Source of the DNA: Palsa-513 sp050010595
GTDB taxonomy: Bacteria; Actinomycetota; Thermoleophilia; Solirubrobacterales; Solirubrobacteraceae
Reading direction: 5' to 3'
NCBI GenBank assembly: GCA_050010595.1
Contig: JBEKKS010000005.1
Span: 248,001 to 312,000, forward strand
DNA length: 64,000 bases
The position numbers and the translations under genes are program-made. The notes beneath the pieces are model-generated. The model was not told where the DNA came from. It saw nothing but the letters and a program-made list of their open reading frames with translations, and made no database searches. The first letter of the stretch is position 1; each line of letters starts with the position of its first letter. Below, piece after piece: positions 1 to 7,978 of the stretch.

Positions 1-654
1 CGCGACGGCGGCGACTTCGTGATCTACACCGGCACGATGTCGAAGATCCTCTCCGCCGGGATCCGCGTCGGCTGGGTCGTCGCGCCGCGCCCCGTGCTCG
101 CGAAGCTCAACCTCGGCAAGGTCTCGGCCGACCTCTGCTCCTCGTCGCTGACGCAGCACTTCGTCGCGGCGTACTTCGCGGGCGGCGACTGGCGCGAGTA
201 CGTCGGGCTTGCTCGCGACGCCTACCGCCTACGTCGCGACGCGATGCTCGATGCGCTCGCGGAGATGATGCCCGCCGAAGCGAGCTGGACGCACCCGCGC
301 GGCGGCCTCTTCGTCTGGCTGACGCTGCCGGAGTTCATCGACACGACGAACCTGCTCGCCCGGGCGCTGCGCGAGAACGTCGCCTTCGTGCCCGGCGAGG
401 GCGCCTACGACGACGGTCGCGGCCACAACGCGATGCGGCTCAACTTCTCGAGCGTCAGCGAGGACCGGATCCGCGAAGGGATCCGCCGGATCGCGAAGAT
501 CGTGAACGAGCAGCTCGCGCTCTACGGGGCCTTGACCGCGGGGAAGGCCCAGCCCGCGCAGCCGGCTGACCTTCCGGCGAAGCTGGAGCTCGCTGACGTC
601 GTGGAGTTGCCGCGACGCTCGCCAGAGCGGTCGCGGCGGTCGCGGCCGGCGTGA
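1..654 (+). CDS. PLP-dependent aminotransferase, fold type I (5' end missing)
   Basis: The gene is cut by the left window edge; 217 C-terminal residues are visible and the reading frame is open from base 1. The motif GTMSKILSAGIRVGW carries the lysine (residue 15 of the fragment) expected to form the Schiff base with pyridoxal phosphate. MRLNFSS near the end carries the arginine that normally holds the substrate carboxylate. This is the large domain and C-terminal domain of the class I/II family that includes 2-aminoadipate and MocR-type aminotransferases. The last ~35 residues are an Ala/Pro/Arg-rich tail outside the family core. The stop overlaps the GTG of the following D-Ala-D-Ala ligase by 4 bp, which suggests co-translation. 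The substrate cannot be told from this fragment. Confidence 0.85.
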   Translation, partial: RDGGDFVIYTGTMSKILSAGIRVGWVVAPRPVLAKLNLGKVSADLCSSSLTQHFVAAYFAGGDWREYVGLARDAYRLRRDAMLDALAEMMPAEASWTHPRGGLFVWLTLPEFIDTTNLLARALRENVAFVPGEGAYDDGRGHNAMRLNFSSVSEDRIREGIRRIAKIVNEQLALYGALTAGKAQPAQPADLPAKLELADVVELPRRSPERSRRSRPA

Positions 655-1610
655 CGCGCGTCGCGGTCCTCAAAGGGGGGCGGTCACTAGAGAGGCAGGT
701 GTCGCTTGCCTCGGGCGCCCGGGTTGAGGACGCGCTCGAGCGGCTCGGGCATGAGGTGGTTGGGATCGATGTTGGGGGCGACCTGTTCTCGCGCCTGCGG
801 GACGCGTCGCCAGAGGTAGCGTTCCTTGCGCTGCATGGCCCGGGTGGTGAGGACGGCACGATCCAGGAGCTGCTCGAGGTGCTCGCGATCCCCTACACGG
901 GATCGGGTGTCTCGGCGAGCGCGCGCTGCTCGAACAAGATCCTCGCCAAGCACGCGCTGCGCGACGCCGGCCTGCCGACCCCCGACTGGGTTGCCTTCAG
1001 CGACGCCGCGTTCCGCGAGCTCGGCGCCGGCGACGCGCTCGGGGCGATCGAGCAGCGGCTCGAGTTCCCGCTCGTCGTCAAGCCGGTCGAGCAAGGCTCG
1101 GCGATCGGCATCAAGTTCGCGCGCTCAGCGGACGAGGTGCCGGCAGCGATCCTCGCCGCGTTCTCCTACGACCCGAAGGTCCTGATCGAGCGCTTCATCG
1201 CCGGCCGCGAGCTCGCGATCACCGTGCTCTCGCGCCCCGACGGCGGCGCACAGGCGCTCCCGATCGTCGAGGCGATCCCGCGTGAGCACGACTTCTACGA
1301 CTTCGCGGCGCGCTACGACATCGGCCGCACGCGCTTCGAGTGTCCGGCAGCGCTCGAGCCGGCGGTCCAGGCGCGCGTCAACGAGGTCGCGATCGCGGCC
1401 TACGAGCTGCTCGGCTGCTTCGGCTTCGCCCGCGTCGACATGATCCTCGCTGCCGACGGCACGCCGGAGGTGCTCGAGATCAACACGATCCCCGGCCTGA
1501 CCGAGACAAGCCTCTTGCCGCAGGCCGCGGACGCGGCCGGCATCGACTTCGACGAGTTCGTTCGGCGCACGGTCGAGCTCGCGCTGCAAAGGGCTGCCCT
1601 CGGCGTCTAA
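651..1610 (+). CDS. ddl: D-alanine--D-alanine ligase (first of two in the window)
   Basis: ATP-grasp ligase of 319 aa that joins two D-Ala for the peptidoglycan stem peptide in the cytoplasm. The N-terminal motif GGRSLERQVSL keeps the Glu that binds the first D-Ala. LALHGPGGEDG, the central VVKPVEQGSAIGI loop and the C-terminal EINTIPGLTETS (Mg/ATP ligands) are all present. HDFYDFAARY matches the FYDYEAKY loop of D-Ala-D-Ala enzymes rather than VanA-type D-lactate ligases. Length is normal. The GTG start overlaps the aminotransferase stop by 4 bp. A second, clearly different Ddl lies at 34270-35253. The gene ends directly at a triple palindrome (1611-1682) and faces a convergent gene. Confidence 0.93.
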   Translation: MTRVAVLKGGRSLERQVSLASGARVEDALERLGHEVVGIDVGGDLFSRLRDASPEVAFLALHGPGGEDGTIQELLEVLAIPYTGSGVSASARCSNKILAKHALRDAGLPTPDWVAFSDAAFRELGAGDALGAIEQRLEFPLVVKPVEQGSAIGIKFARSADEVPAAILAAFSYDPKVLIERFIAGRELAITVLSRPDGGAQALPIVEAIPREHDFYDFAARYDIGRTRFECPAALEPAVQARVNEVAIAAYELLGCFGFARVDMILAADGTPEVLEINTIPGLTETSLLPQAADAAGIDFDEFVRRTVELALQRAALGV

Positions 1611-1682
1611 GGCCTGCGCGCATGCGCGCAGGCCCCGACCGGTGCATGCACCGGTCGGCCGGGGGCCGCATGCGGCCCCCGG
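1611..1682. repeat. Three abutting perfect 24-bp palindromes, each centred on GCATGC
   Basis: Starting on the base after the ddl stop codon there are three perfect zero-loop palindromes with no spacer: 1611-1634 (left half GGCCTGCGCGCA), 1635-1658 (left half CCGACCGGTGCA) and 1659-1682 (left half CCGGGGGCCGCA). Each is exactly 24 bp, each has GCATGC at its centre, and the outer arms differ. As RNA each could fold to a short-loop hairpin on either strand. The position between convergent genes fits a bidirectional terminator or attenuator, but there is no T-tract. Function is not known from sequence. Confidence 0.9.
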
Positions 1683-1690
1683 TACAACAA

Positions 1691-2182
1691 CTACGAGTCG
1701 CCGGCGGCGAAATCCTCGGGCGTTACCTGGTCGAGGAACTCCTTGAACTTCTCGACGACGTCGTCGGTGTCCTCGACCTCGTGCTCGAACTCGATCGCGG
1801 ACTCCGCGATCACCTCGTCGGCGGCGAAGATCGGCGCGCCGGAGCGGACCGCGAGCGCGATCGCGTCGCTCGGGCGCGAGTCGATCTCGAGCTCGCGCTC
1901 GCCGACTGCAAGCGTGATCGACGCGAAGAACGTGTTCTCGCGGAGCTCGGTGACCGCTACCTGCGTGCAGCGGACGTCCAGCTCGCCGAGCATGTCACAC
2001 AAGAGATCGTGGGTCATGGGGCGCGGCGTCTGCGCGCCCTGGAGCTTCATCAGGATCGAGGCAGCCTCAGGGTGGCCGATCCAAATCGGCAGGAACTTGT
2101 TGCCCTCAGCGGTCTTGAGCAGCACGATCGGCTGCTTGCCGACCATGTCGAAGCTGACGCCATAGATGACCATCTCTTGCAC
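1691..2182 (-). CDS. Bifunctional nuclease family protein (DUF151)
   Basis: A 163-aa single-domain protein. The stretch VLLKTAEGNKFLPIWIGHPEAASI and the later DAIALAVRSGAPIFAADEVI are typical of the DUF151/BFN family, known for bifunctional DNase/RNase activity in some members. The acidic C-terminal tail (about residues 130-163) is common in actinobacterial homologues. The GTG at 2182 is preferred because GGGAGC lies 6 nt upstream; an ATG three codons later is possible. A TATACT -10-like hexamer lies 30 bp upstream. It converges on ddl across the triple palindrome. The cellular role in actinobacteria is unclear. Confidence 0.85.
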   Translation of the reverse strand: MQEMVIYGVSFDMVGKQPIVLLKTAEGNKFLPIWIGHPEAASILMKLQGAQTPRPMTHDLLCDMLGELDVRCTQVAVTELRENTFFASITLAVGERELEIDSRPSDAIALAVRSGAPIFAADEVIAESAIEFEHEVEDTDDVVEKFKEFLDQVTPEDFAAGDS

Positions 2183-2210
2183 GAACGTGCTCCCTAGCGG
2201 CGGGGTCGGG

Positions 2211-3260
2211 TCAAGTATAGGTCGCAGCCTGCGGCTTTCTGCCGCCTCGCCGCGTCGTGAAGTGGAGGGCGATCGCGCCGGCGGCGACCAGGGGGACGAA
2301 GTTCGAGATGTGCAGGACGATCGCGTAGGGCAGCGCGCCGGTTCGCGAGATGCCGTAGGCGTTGAGCGCGAGCACGCCGGCGGCCTCGAAGACGCCGAGC
2401 GCGGCCGGCGGTGAGGGAATGATCATCGAGAGGCCCACCGCGACCGTGACGAGGACGCCGGCGCTGAACGGCAGGTCGTGGAATGCGAGCAGCATGAACC
2501 ACGACCAGAGTGCGGCCGTCATCCAGGCGGCGACGCTCCACACGAGCGCCTCGAGCGCGACACGCCACTCGCGCACACCTGCAAGCCCTGCGGCGAGCAG
2601 CGCGATCTGCTCGTCGATCTTCTCGCGGCGCAAGCCCGGAAGACGACCGAGCGGACGGGCAAGCCACTGCAGCGGCCGCTCGCCGTAGATCGCGAGCACG
2701 CCGACGGTCGCCGCAAGCCCGGCGGCCGCTACCGCCGCGAGAACCTCCGCCGCGCCAAACCACGAGACGTGCGGCAGCCACGGCGCCGCGCAGAAGAAGA
2801 TCAACAGGACCGCGAAGACGTCGTAGGCGCGCTCGACGACGACCGTCCCGACGATCTCCGCCGGCGGCGTGGTGGAGCGCTTCGTCAGCGAGGCGACGCG
2901 CGCGACCTCGCCCGCGCGCGCGGGCATGATGTTGTTGAAGAGATAGCCGACGAACATCGCCTCCGTGACGCGAACCCGGGTCGGACGGCGGTCGTGCGCG
3001 AACAGCGAGCGCCAGCGCATCGCGCGCATCAGCGTCTGCGCGGCGAACGCGACCATCGCCGGCGCGAACCACCAGGCCTTGCAGTGCTCGACAGCGGTCC
3101 AGGCCTTGCCCCAGTGGACGCCCTGGACGGCGAGGTAGGTGAAGCCGGCAGCGAGCGCAAAGCTCGCGATGGTCGCGAGCGAGCGCGTGCTTGGTCTGCC
3201 GCGCCGGCGGCGCGCGGTCGGCGCCGCGAGCGCCGGCTCCTGCTGGGCACGGGTGCTCAC
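2211..3260 (-). CDS. Flippase-like / lysylphosphatidylglycerol synthase TM-domain membrane protein
   Basis: An integral membrane protein of about 349 aa from the GTG at 3260. It has roughly eight hydrophobic segments after a basic N-terminus. The sequence MFVGYLFNNIMPARAGEVAR followed by VVVERAYDVFAVLL is the hallmark of the UPF0104/LPG-synthase transmembrane family, also called flippase-like proteins, which are linked to lipid or glycan-lipid handling. The frame stays open upstream to 3320, but the extra residues look unstructured, so I chose 3260. It ends 28 bp before the DUF151 start on the same strand. The substrate is unknown. Confidence 0.8.
   Translation of the reverse strand: MSTRAQQEPALAAPTARRRRGRPSTRSLATIASFALAAGFTYLAVQGVHWGKAWTAVEHCKAWWFAPAMVAFAAQTLMRAMRWRSLFAHDRRPTRVRVTEAMFVGYLFNNIMPARAGEVARVASLTKRSTTPPAEIVGTVVVERAYDVFAVLLIFFCAAPWLPHVSWFGAAEVLAAVAAAGLAATVGVLAIYGERPLQWLARPLGRLPGLRREKIDEQIALLAAGLAGVREWRVALEALVWSVAAWMTAALWSWFMLLAFHDLPFSAGVLVTVAVGLSMIIPSPPAALGVFEAAGVLALNAYGISRTGALPYAIVLHISNFVPLVAAGAIALHFTTRRGGRKPQAATYT
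2214..2219 (-). promoter_or_regulatory. -10-like element TATACT upstream of the DUF151 gene
   Basis: TATACT on the minus strand, 31 bp before the GTG at 2182 and overlapping the last codons of the upstream membrane protein gene. No convincing -35 is visible. Confidence 0.35.
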
Positions 3261-3523
3261 CTCGGCGAGCCTACCGAACGTCACTGCTGATCGGGTGCGC
3301 AGCGGCGCACAGGCCCGCATCGAACAAACGTTGAGAGGACTGCGCGAGCGAAGGGCGGATCGGGGCCTGTGGCGGGCCGCTGGAGCCCGTATTCACCGGA
3401 AAGATCCTTATGTGGTGGGAAATCTCGCCACTTTTCGGCGCGGCAGGGGAGATTCGTACAGGCGTCCAACTTCGCGGTCGGTCGCTTGACCCGGAGGTGG
3501 GCGGCACTGACACTCTCTCGACG

Positions 3524-4261
3524 ATGATCGAACTTCAACTCGACACACCCACCCCCGCCGCCGCCGAGCGCGGCGTCGCCTTGGCCCAGCAGGTCCAGAT
3601 TCAGGACCGCGTGCGGCTGATCCTGATCGACCCCGATGCAATCTCGCGCCACGCGCTGTCCGACGCGCTGCGAGCCGACGGGCGCTTCGTCGTGATCGCC
3701 CAGGCCGAGGGCTCGGTCGAAGGTGTCGAGCTCGCGCTCCATTACAAGCCGGCCCTGGTCGTGATCGCCAACGCCGTACCGAACATGGACAGCGTCAGCG
3801 CGACCGAGCGCATCACGAGCAGCGCGCCCGAGATCCGCGTCGTCCTGCTGTCGGCGACGCGCGAGCTCGAGCTCGAGATGAGCGCCGTGCGCGCGGGCGC
3901 CTCGGGCTTCATCCAGAAGGACGCCGGCGTGAAGGCAATCGCTCGCTCCCTGGTGCTGGTAGCCGCAGGCGAGTCCGTCATCTCGCGTGAGATGACCCAC
4001 CATCTCGTCGATCGACTGCGCCGCACGCCGGAGGACGGCAGCGGCCTGCGCCCGGTCAAGAGCCCGCTCACCGACCGCGAGTGGGAGATCCTCGACCTGA
4101 TCTGCTCGGGTTCCAGCACGCGCGACATGGCCGACAACCTGTTCCTCTCGACCGAGACCGTGAACAGTCACGTCAAGCGGATCCTGCGCAAGCTCGGCGT
4201 GCACTCGCGCAACGAGGCGGTCCAGGCCGCCGGCAGGTTGCGTAGCGGCATACTCGTTTAG
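3524..4261 (+). CDS. LuxR-type response regulator with atypical (Asp-less) receiver domain
   Basis: A 245-aa NarL/FixJ-type regulator. Residues about 27-145 form a receiver domain (RLILIDPD at the first acidic patch, LLSA for the Thr/Ser switch, GFIQKDA for the conserved Lys). Residues about 178-240 form a LuxR helix-turn-helix with SPLTDREWEILDLI and STETVNSHVKRILRKLGV. The position of the phospho-acceptor Asp is occupied by Ala82 in VVIANAVPNMD, so ordinary phosphotransfer should not work. No histidine kinase is adjacent. The ATG at 3524 is chosen because receiver domains begin soon after it; the frame is open further upstream. The stop codon lies in the stem of a terminator-like hairpin. 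Confidence 0.85.
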   Translation: MIELQLDTPTPAAAERGVALAQQVQIQDRVRLILIDPDAISRHALSDALRADGRFVVIAQAEGSVEGVELALHYKPALVVIANAVPNMDSVSATERITSSAPEIRVVLLSATRELELEMSAVRAGASGFIQKDAGVKAIARSLVLVAAGESVISREMTHHLVDRLRRTPEDGSGLRPVKSPLTDREWEILDLICSGSSTRDMADNLFLSTETVNSHVKRILRKLGVHSRNEAVQAAGRLRSGILV

Positions 4262-4290
4262 AGCCGCGGCCTTCGGCCGCTCTAAACGAG
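4253..4290 (+). terminator. Terminator-like hairpin overlapping the response regulator stop
   Basis: The 11-base arm CTCGTTTAGAG (4253-4263) pairs with CTCTAAACGAG (4280-4290). Inside it CGGCC pairs with GGCCG around a TTC loop, with a 3-nt bulge. The TAG stop lies in the left arm. There is no U-run after the stem on either side, so it may act with Rho or as a 3'-end stabiliser. Confidence 0.6.
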
Positions 4291-4411
4291 GGCTTCATGC
4301 GCACGCGGGCGGTGTCGAGTGCCCGTGGTGGTGGGCTTGGGTGAGCCGCGCTTGCTGGTAGTGGCGTTGCGCTGACTCTCAGCCGGCAGCTGGCGTTGGG
4401 AGAATCCCGGG

Positions 4412-5704
4412 GTGCTGCTTGGTCGGTGGTCTCCCGCGCTTGCGCGACGCGACTTCGCTCTGTTCGCTGCGGCGGTGCTGGCGATGGTCTTGGCGAACCA
4501 GATGATCGCCGTGGCGATCGGCTGGCAGGTCTATGACGTTGCGCACGAGGCGATCGATCTCGGCCTGATCGGTCTGCTCGAGTTCGCCCCGGTCTTTCTG
4601 CTCGCGGTCCCGGCCGGCCATCTCGCGGACCGGATTCCGCGTCAACGCGTGATGATCGCCGCGGTGACGCTGTCGGGCGCGATCGCGGCGGCGCTGATCC
4701 TCGTCAGCGCAGGCGGTGCGCACAAGCTCTGGCCCTTCCTCCTGCTGGCGATTGCGAACGGCATCTCGACGGCGCTGTCGTTCCCTGCCAGCCGCTCCCT
4801 GCCACCGATGCTCGTCGAGCACGAGCTGGTCGGCGCCGCGATGACGATCCGCTCCGTCACGAACCAGGCGGCGATGGTCGGTGGGCCGGCGCTCGGCGGG
4901 TTCCTCTTCGCGCTGTCGCCTGAGGTCACCTACGCCACCGCGCTCGGCCTGTTCGTCGCCGCGCTTGTCTGTCTGGCGCTCGTGCGCGTGCGCCACATCG
5001 CTGACGCAGGTCGCATCGAGCCGCTCAACATGCGCACGCTGCTCGCCGGGATTGAGTTCATCGGCCGCTCCCCGATGCTGCTCGGAGCGATTTCGCTTGA
5101 CCTGTTCGCGGTGCTCTTTGGCGGCGCTGTCGCGCTCCTGCCGCTGTTCGCGCAGAGCATTCTCCACACCGGCCCGGTGGGCCTTGGCGTGCTGCGCAGC
5201 GCGCCCGCAGCCGGCGCCGTCGTTGCCGGAATCCTGCTCGTGCGGCGTCCGCTCACGGAGCGTGCCGGACCGGTCCTGCTCGCCTGCGTCAGCGGCTTCG
5301 GCGCCAGCATCGTCGTGTTCGGTCTCTCGCGCGTGTTCGCGCTGTCGGTTGCGGCGCTCGTGGTCAGCGGCGCGTTCGACATGTTCAGCGTGAACATACG
5401 GACCAACGCCGTCACCTACGCGACGCCGAACTGGGTCCGGGGCCGCGTCGGTGCGGTCGAGGCGGTCTTCATCGGCGCCTCGAACCAGCTTGGAGCGTTC
5501 GAATCCGGTGCCGCGGCGGCTCTGCTCGGCGCCGTACCGGCGGTCGTTTGCGGCGGCGCCGTGACGATCGTGATCGCGCTCGCCTGGACCCGGCTGTTCC
5601 CGGGCCTCGCCAAGCTCGATCGGATGCAGGACCTCGAGCCGCCCGAGGAGGAGCCGGCATCGCACGACGAGGAGCCGCTCGAGCCGGCGCGGCTCACGTA
5701 CTAG
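4412..5704 (+). CDS. MFS transporter, EntS/MFS_3-like exporter
   Basis: A 430-aa membrane protein with about 12 hydrophobic helices. The N-terminal half contains ANQMIAVAIGWQVYDV and the loop HLADRIPRQRVMIAA, the G-x-x-x-D-R-x-G-R-like motif A of the major facilitator superfamily. The overall pattern matches the MFS_3/enterobactin-exporter-like group that expels small molecules at the cost of the proton gradient. The C-terminal ~35 residues are acidic and cytoplasmic. It starts with GTG at 4412. Eighty-five bp downstream begins a radical SAM gene on the same strand, so the pair may form one functional unit, but nothing shows the substrate. Confidence 0.85.
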   Translation: MLLGRWSPALARRDFALFAAAVLAMVLANQMIAVAIGWQVYDVAHEAIDLGLIGLLEFAPVFLLAVPAGHLADRIPRQRVMIAAVTLSGAIAAALILVSAGGAHKLWPFLLLAIANGISTALSFPASRSLPPMLVEHELVGAAMTIRSVTNQAAMVGGPALGGFLFALSPEVTYATALGLFVAALVCLALVRVRHIADAGRIEPLNMRTLLAGIEFIGRSPMLLGAISLDLFAVLFGGAVALLPLFAQSILHTGPVGLGVLRSAPAAGAVVAGILLVRRPLTERAGPVLLACVSGFGASIVVFGLSRVFALSVAALVVSGAFDMFSVNIRTNAVTYATPNWVRGRVGAVEAVFIGASNQLGAFESGAAAALLGAVPAVVCGGAVTIVIALAWTRLFPGLAKLDRMQDLEPPEEEPASHDEEPLEPARLTY

Positions 5705-5789
5705 CTCAAGGGCCCTGGGGAACCTACGGAGGCTGCTCGCGGGGCAGTACGGACTCGCGGCGAGCCGTTAGTCGTAGCCTGCGATCAGG

Positions 5790-7007
5790 ATGACGGCCAC
5801 GCTAGATCACCGCGAGCTGTACCGGCTCCCGTGGTCGCTGCCGGACAACGCGATCGCCTGGCTCGAGCCGACGAAGAAGTGCAACCTCGCCTGCTTCGGC
5901 TGTTATCGCGAGAACGATCCGCGTGGGCACAAGACGCTCGACGAGGTGCGCGCGGACCTCGAGGTGTTCAAGCAGTTTCGCACCGTGGACAGCGTCTCGA
6001 TCGCAGGCGGCGATCCGCTCGTTCATCCCGAGATCGTCCAGATCGTCGAGCTCGTGGCGCGCGAGGGCCTCAAGCCGATTGTGAACACGAACGGCCTGGC
6101 GCTCACCGAGGAGCTCCTCGCGGAGCTCAAGCGTGCCGGTGTCGCGGGCTTCACTTTTCACATCGACTCCAAGCAGGGCCGGCCCGGTTGGAAGACGGCA
6201 AGCGAGATCGAGCTCTGCGAGCTGCGCCAGCGCTACGCGGAGATGGTGGCCGCCGCGGGCGGCCTTGGCTGCTCGTTCAACGCCACCGTCTACGAGGACA
6301 CGCTCGCCAGCGTCCCGGACGTCGTCGAGTGGGCTCATCGCAACATCGAGATCGTCAACACGATCGTCTTCATCGCGTTCCGCTCGGGCGTCGTCGGAGG
6401 TGAGTTCGACTACCTCGTCCGCGGCAAGCCGGTCGATTTCTCGCCGCTGCCCTACGCGACGGAGGACCAGACGCGGCACGAGATCCAGTCGACCGACATC
6501 GTCGCCGAGATACGCAAGCGCTACCCGGAGTTCACGCCGGCCGCCTACCTCAATGGCACCGAGCGACCCGACACTTTCAAGTGGCTGCTGACCGGCGTGC
6601 TCGGCACGCGCGAGCGCGTCTACGGCTACGTCGGCCCCCGCTCGATGGAGCTGGCGCAGGTCTACCACCACCTCAGGACCGGGCGCTACCTCGCCTACAC
6701 CAGGCCCGCGCTACTCGCGCGCGGGCGCGCGATGCTGCTGCTCGGAGCCGTCGATCGGCGCCTGCGTGGCGTCGCGCACCGCTACCTCGCCGCCGCCGCA
6801 CGCAACCCGGCGCGCCTGCGCGAGCCGCTTCGCTTCCAGTCGGTGATGGTCATCCAGCCGGCCGACGTCTACGCCGACGGGCACCAGAACATGTGCGACG
6901 GCTGCCCGGACATGACGGTCCTCGACGGACGCCTTGTCTGGTCGTGCCGGCTCGAGGAGCCGGAGCGCTACGGCGATTTCGTCGAGCTGGTCCCGCGCGG
7001 CGAGTAG
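5790..7007 (+). CDS. Radical SAM protein of unknown substrate
   Basis: A 405-aa protein. Cys31-x3-Cys35-x2-Cys38 (CNLACFGC) is the radical SAM [4Fe-4S] ligand motif, followed by the SAM-binding SIAGGDPLVHPEI segment, so it should cleave S-adenosylmethionine to make a 5'-deoxyadenosyl radical. A second cysteine set near the C-terminus (Cys369, Cys372, Cys386; CDGCPD and WSCRLEE) could bind an auxiliary cluster or metal. The middle (residues ~250-340) is Arg-rich. The ATG at 5790 lies 9 nt after a TAGCCT hexamer, so the mRNA may be nearly leaderless. No small precursor peptide gene is evident next to it. The preceding MFS transporter is the only obvious partner. Confidence 0.85.
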   Translation: MTATLDHRELYRLPWSLPDNAIAWLEPTKKCNLACFGCYRENDPRGHKTLDEVRADLEVFKQFRTVDSVSIAGGDPLVHPEIVQIVELVAREGLKPIVNTNGLALTEELLAELKRAGVAGFTFHIDSKQGRPGWKTASEIELCELRQRYAEMVAAAGGLGCSFNATVYEDTLASVPDVVEWAHRNIEIVNTIVFIAFRSGVVGGEFDYLVRGKPVDFSPLPYATEDQTRHEIQSTDIVAEIRKRYPEFTPAAYLNGTERPDTFKWLLTGVLGTRERVYGYVGPRSMELAQVYHHLRTGRYLAYTRPALLARGRAMLLLGAVDRRLRGVAHRYLAAAARNPARLREPLRFQSVMVIQPADVYADGHQNMCDGCPDMTVLDGRLVWSCRLEEPERYGDFVELVPRGE

Positions 7008-7081
7008 CTCGTCAGGACGCGGGCGTCGGCTGCCAGGCGAGCGGCGTGCCGACCTCGGCCCCGACAGCGCTCCGAGCCGAG

Positions 7082-7155
<74 letters not shown>

Positions 7156-7230
7156 GTGCGAGCGGCCGTCGCTGGCCCGCAGCCGGGCCATGTTAGCGCC
7201 CGCGCGGCGGGCGATGGGGGACGGGGCGCG

Positions 7231-7260
7231 TGGACAGGGGCCCCGATCGAGAGCTAACAT
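7231..7260 (+). promoter_or_regulatory. Putative promoter of the PAS-LuxR gene
   Basis: TGGACA (7231-7236) and TAACAT (7255-7260) are spaced 18 bp apart, giving a start near 7267. The -10 lies inside GCTAACATG (7253-7261), whose exact inverted copy CATGTTAGC lies at 7189-7197, closer to the divergent tRNA gene. Confidence 0.45.
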
Positions 7261-7305
7261 GTTGCATAACGCACTAGGGGAGCCACCATTCTGGAGGGGA
7301 CGACG

Positions 7306-7923
7306 GTGGCAGCGAACACGAGTCGCGACGATGGCTGGCGGGGCCTGTTCTCCTTCGTGTTCGCGCGGTCCGGCAACCCGCTCGTGCTGCTCGATCGCGA
7401 GCGGCAGATCGTCGAGGTCAACGGCGCGTTCCTCGAGCTGCTCGGCTACGACCGGGAGGAGCTGATCGGTCGGCGGATCGACGGGTTCTTCAGCCCTGAG
7501 GAGTGGCGCTCGCTCGACGCCGGGTGGAGGGTCTTCCTGCGCCGCGGCGACATCGCCAACGAGCGCGTGCTGATCCGCTCGGACGGCGGCACGGTGGTGG
7601 TCCAGTACGCGGTGCGCTGGACGCGCGTCGACGGGCGGGGCGTGGCGCTTGCCGTCGCGCTGCACGCGGAGTCAGCGCCGCTGGCCGTTGAGCGGCCGGG
7701 CGGCGAACCCGAGGACCTCTTGACCCCACGCGAACTGGACGTGATCGGCCTCGTGGCGATGGGGTTGCGCGGCCACGAGGTCGCGCAGCGCCTCGGCATC
7801 GCCGAGAGCACCGTCCGCTCCCACGTCCGCAATGCGATGCGCAAGAGTGGCGCGCGCTCACAAGCCCAGCTCGTCGCGATCGTCTGCACCGGCCGGCTGC
7901 TGGAAGAAGCGGTCGCTGCGTAG
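7306..7923 (+). CDS. PAS-domain LuxR-family transcriptional regulator
   Basis: A 205-aa one-component regulator. Residues ~18-125 form a PAS domain (NPLVLLDRERQIVEVNGAFLE, then YDREELIGRRIDGFF). Residues ~143-203 form a LuxR helix-turn-helix (LTPRELDVIGLVAMGLRGHE, AESTVRSHVRNAMRKSG). It probably binds DNA in response to a ligand or redox signal sensed by PAS; there is no receiver domain. The GTG start at 7306 has GGAGGGG about 6 nt upstream. A separate PAS-only gene follows 55 bp downstream. The upstream inverted repeat CATGTTAGC/GCTAACATG is a candidate operator. Confidence 0.85.
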   Translation: MAANTSRDDGWRGLFSFVFARSGNPLVLLDRERQIVEVNGAFLELLGYDREELIGRRIDGFFSPEEWRSLDAGWRVFLRRGDIANERVLIRSDGGTVVVQYAVRWTRVDGRGVALAVALHAESAPLAVERPGGEPEDLLTPRELDVIGLVAMGLRGHEVAQRLGIAESTVRSHVRNAMRKSGARSQAQLVAIVCTGRLLEEAVAA

Positions 7924-7978
7924 CCGGCCGCCTACCCGTTTTTGCGGATGGGCCGAGGTGGGCGCCCCCCGATGATGG

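Noticed and set aside
3400..3523. Possible tRNA-like or regulatory remnant before the response regulator (AGATTCG segment).
   Set aside because: No acceptor stem, T-arm or anticodon arm could be assembled.
7921..7978. Short GC-rich gap between the two PAS genes examined as a terminator (CCCGTTTTTGCGG).
   Set aside because: A T-run is present but no stem precedes it.
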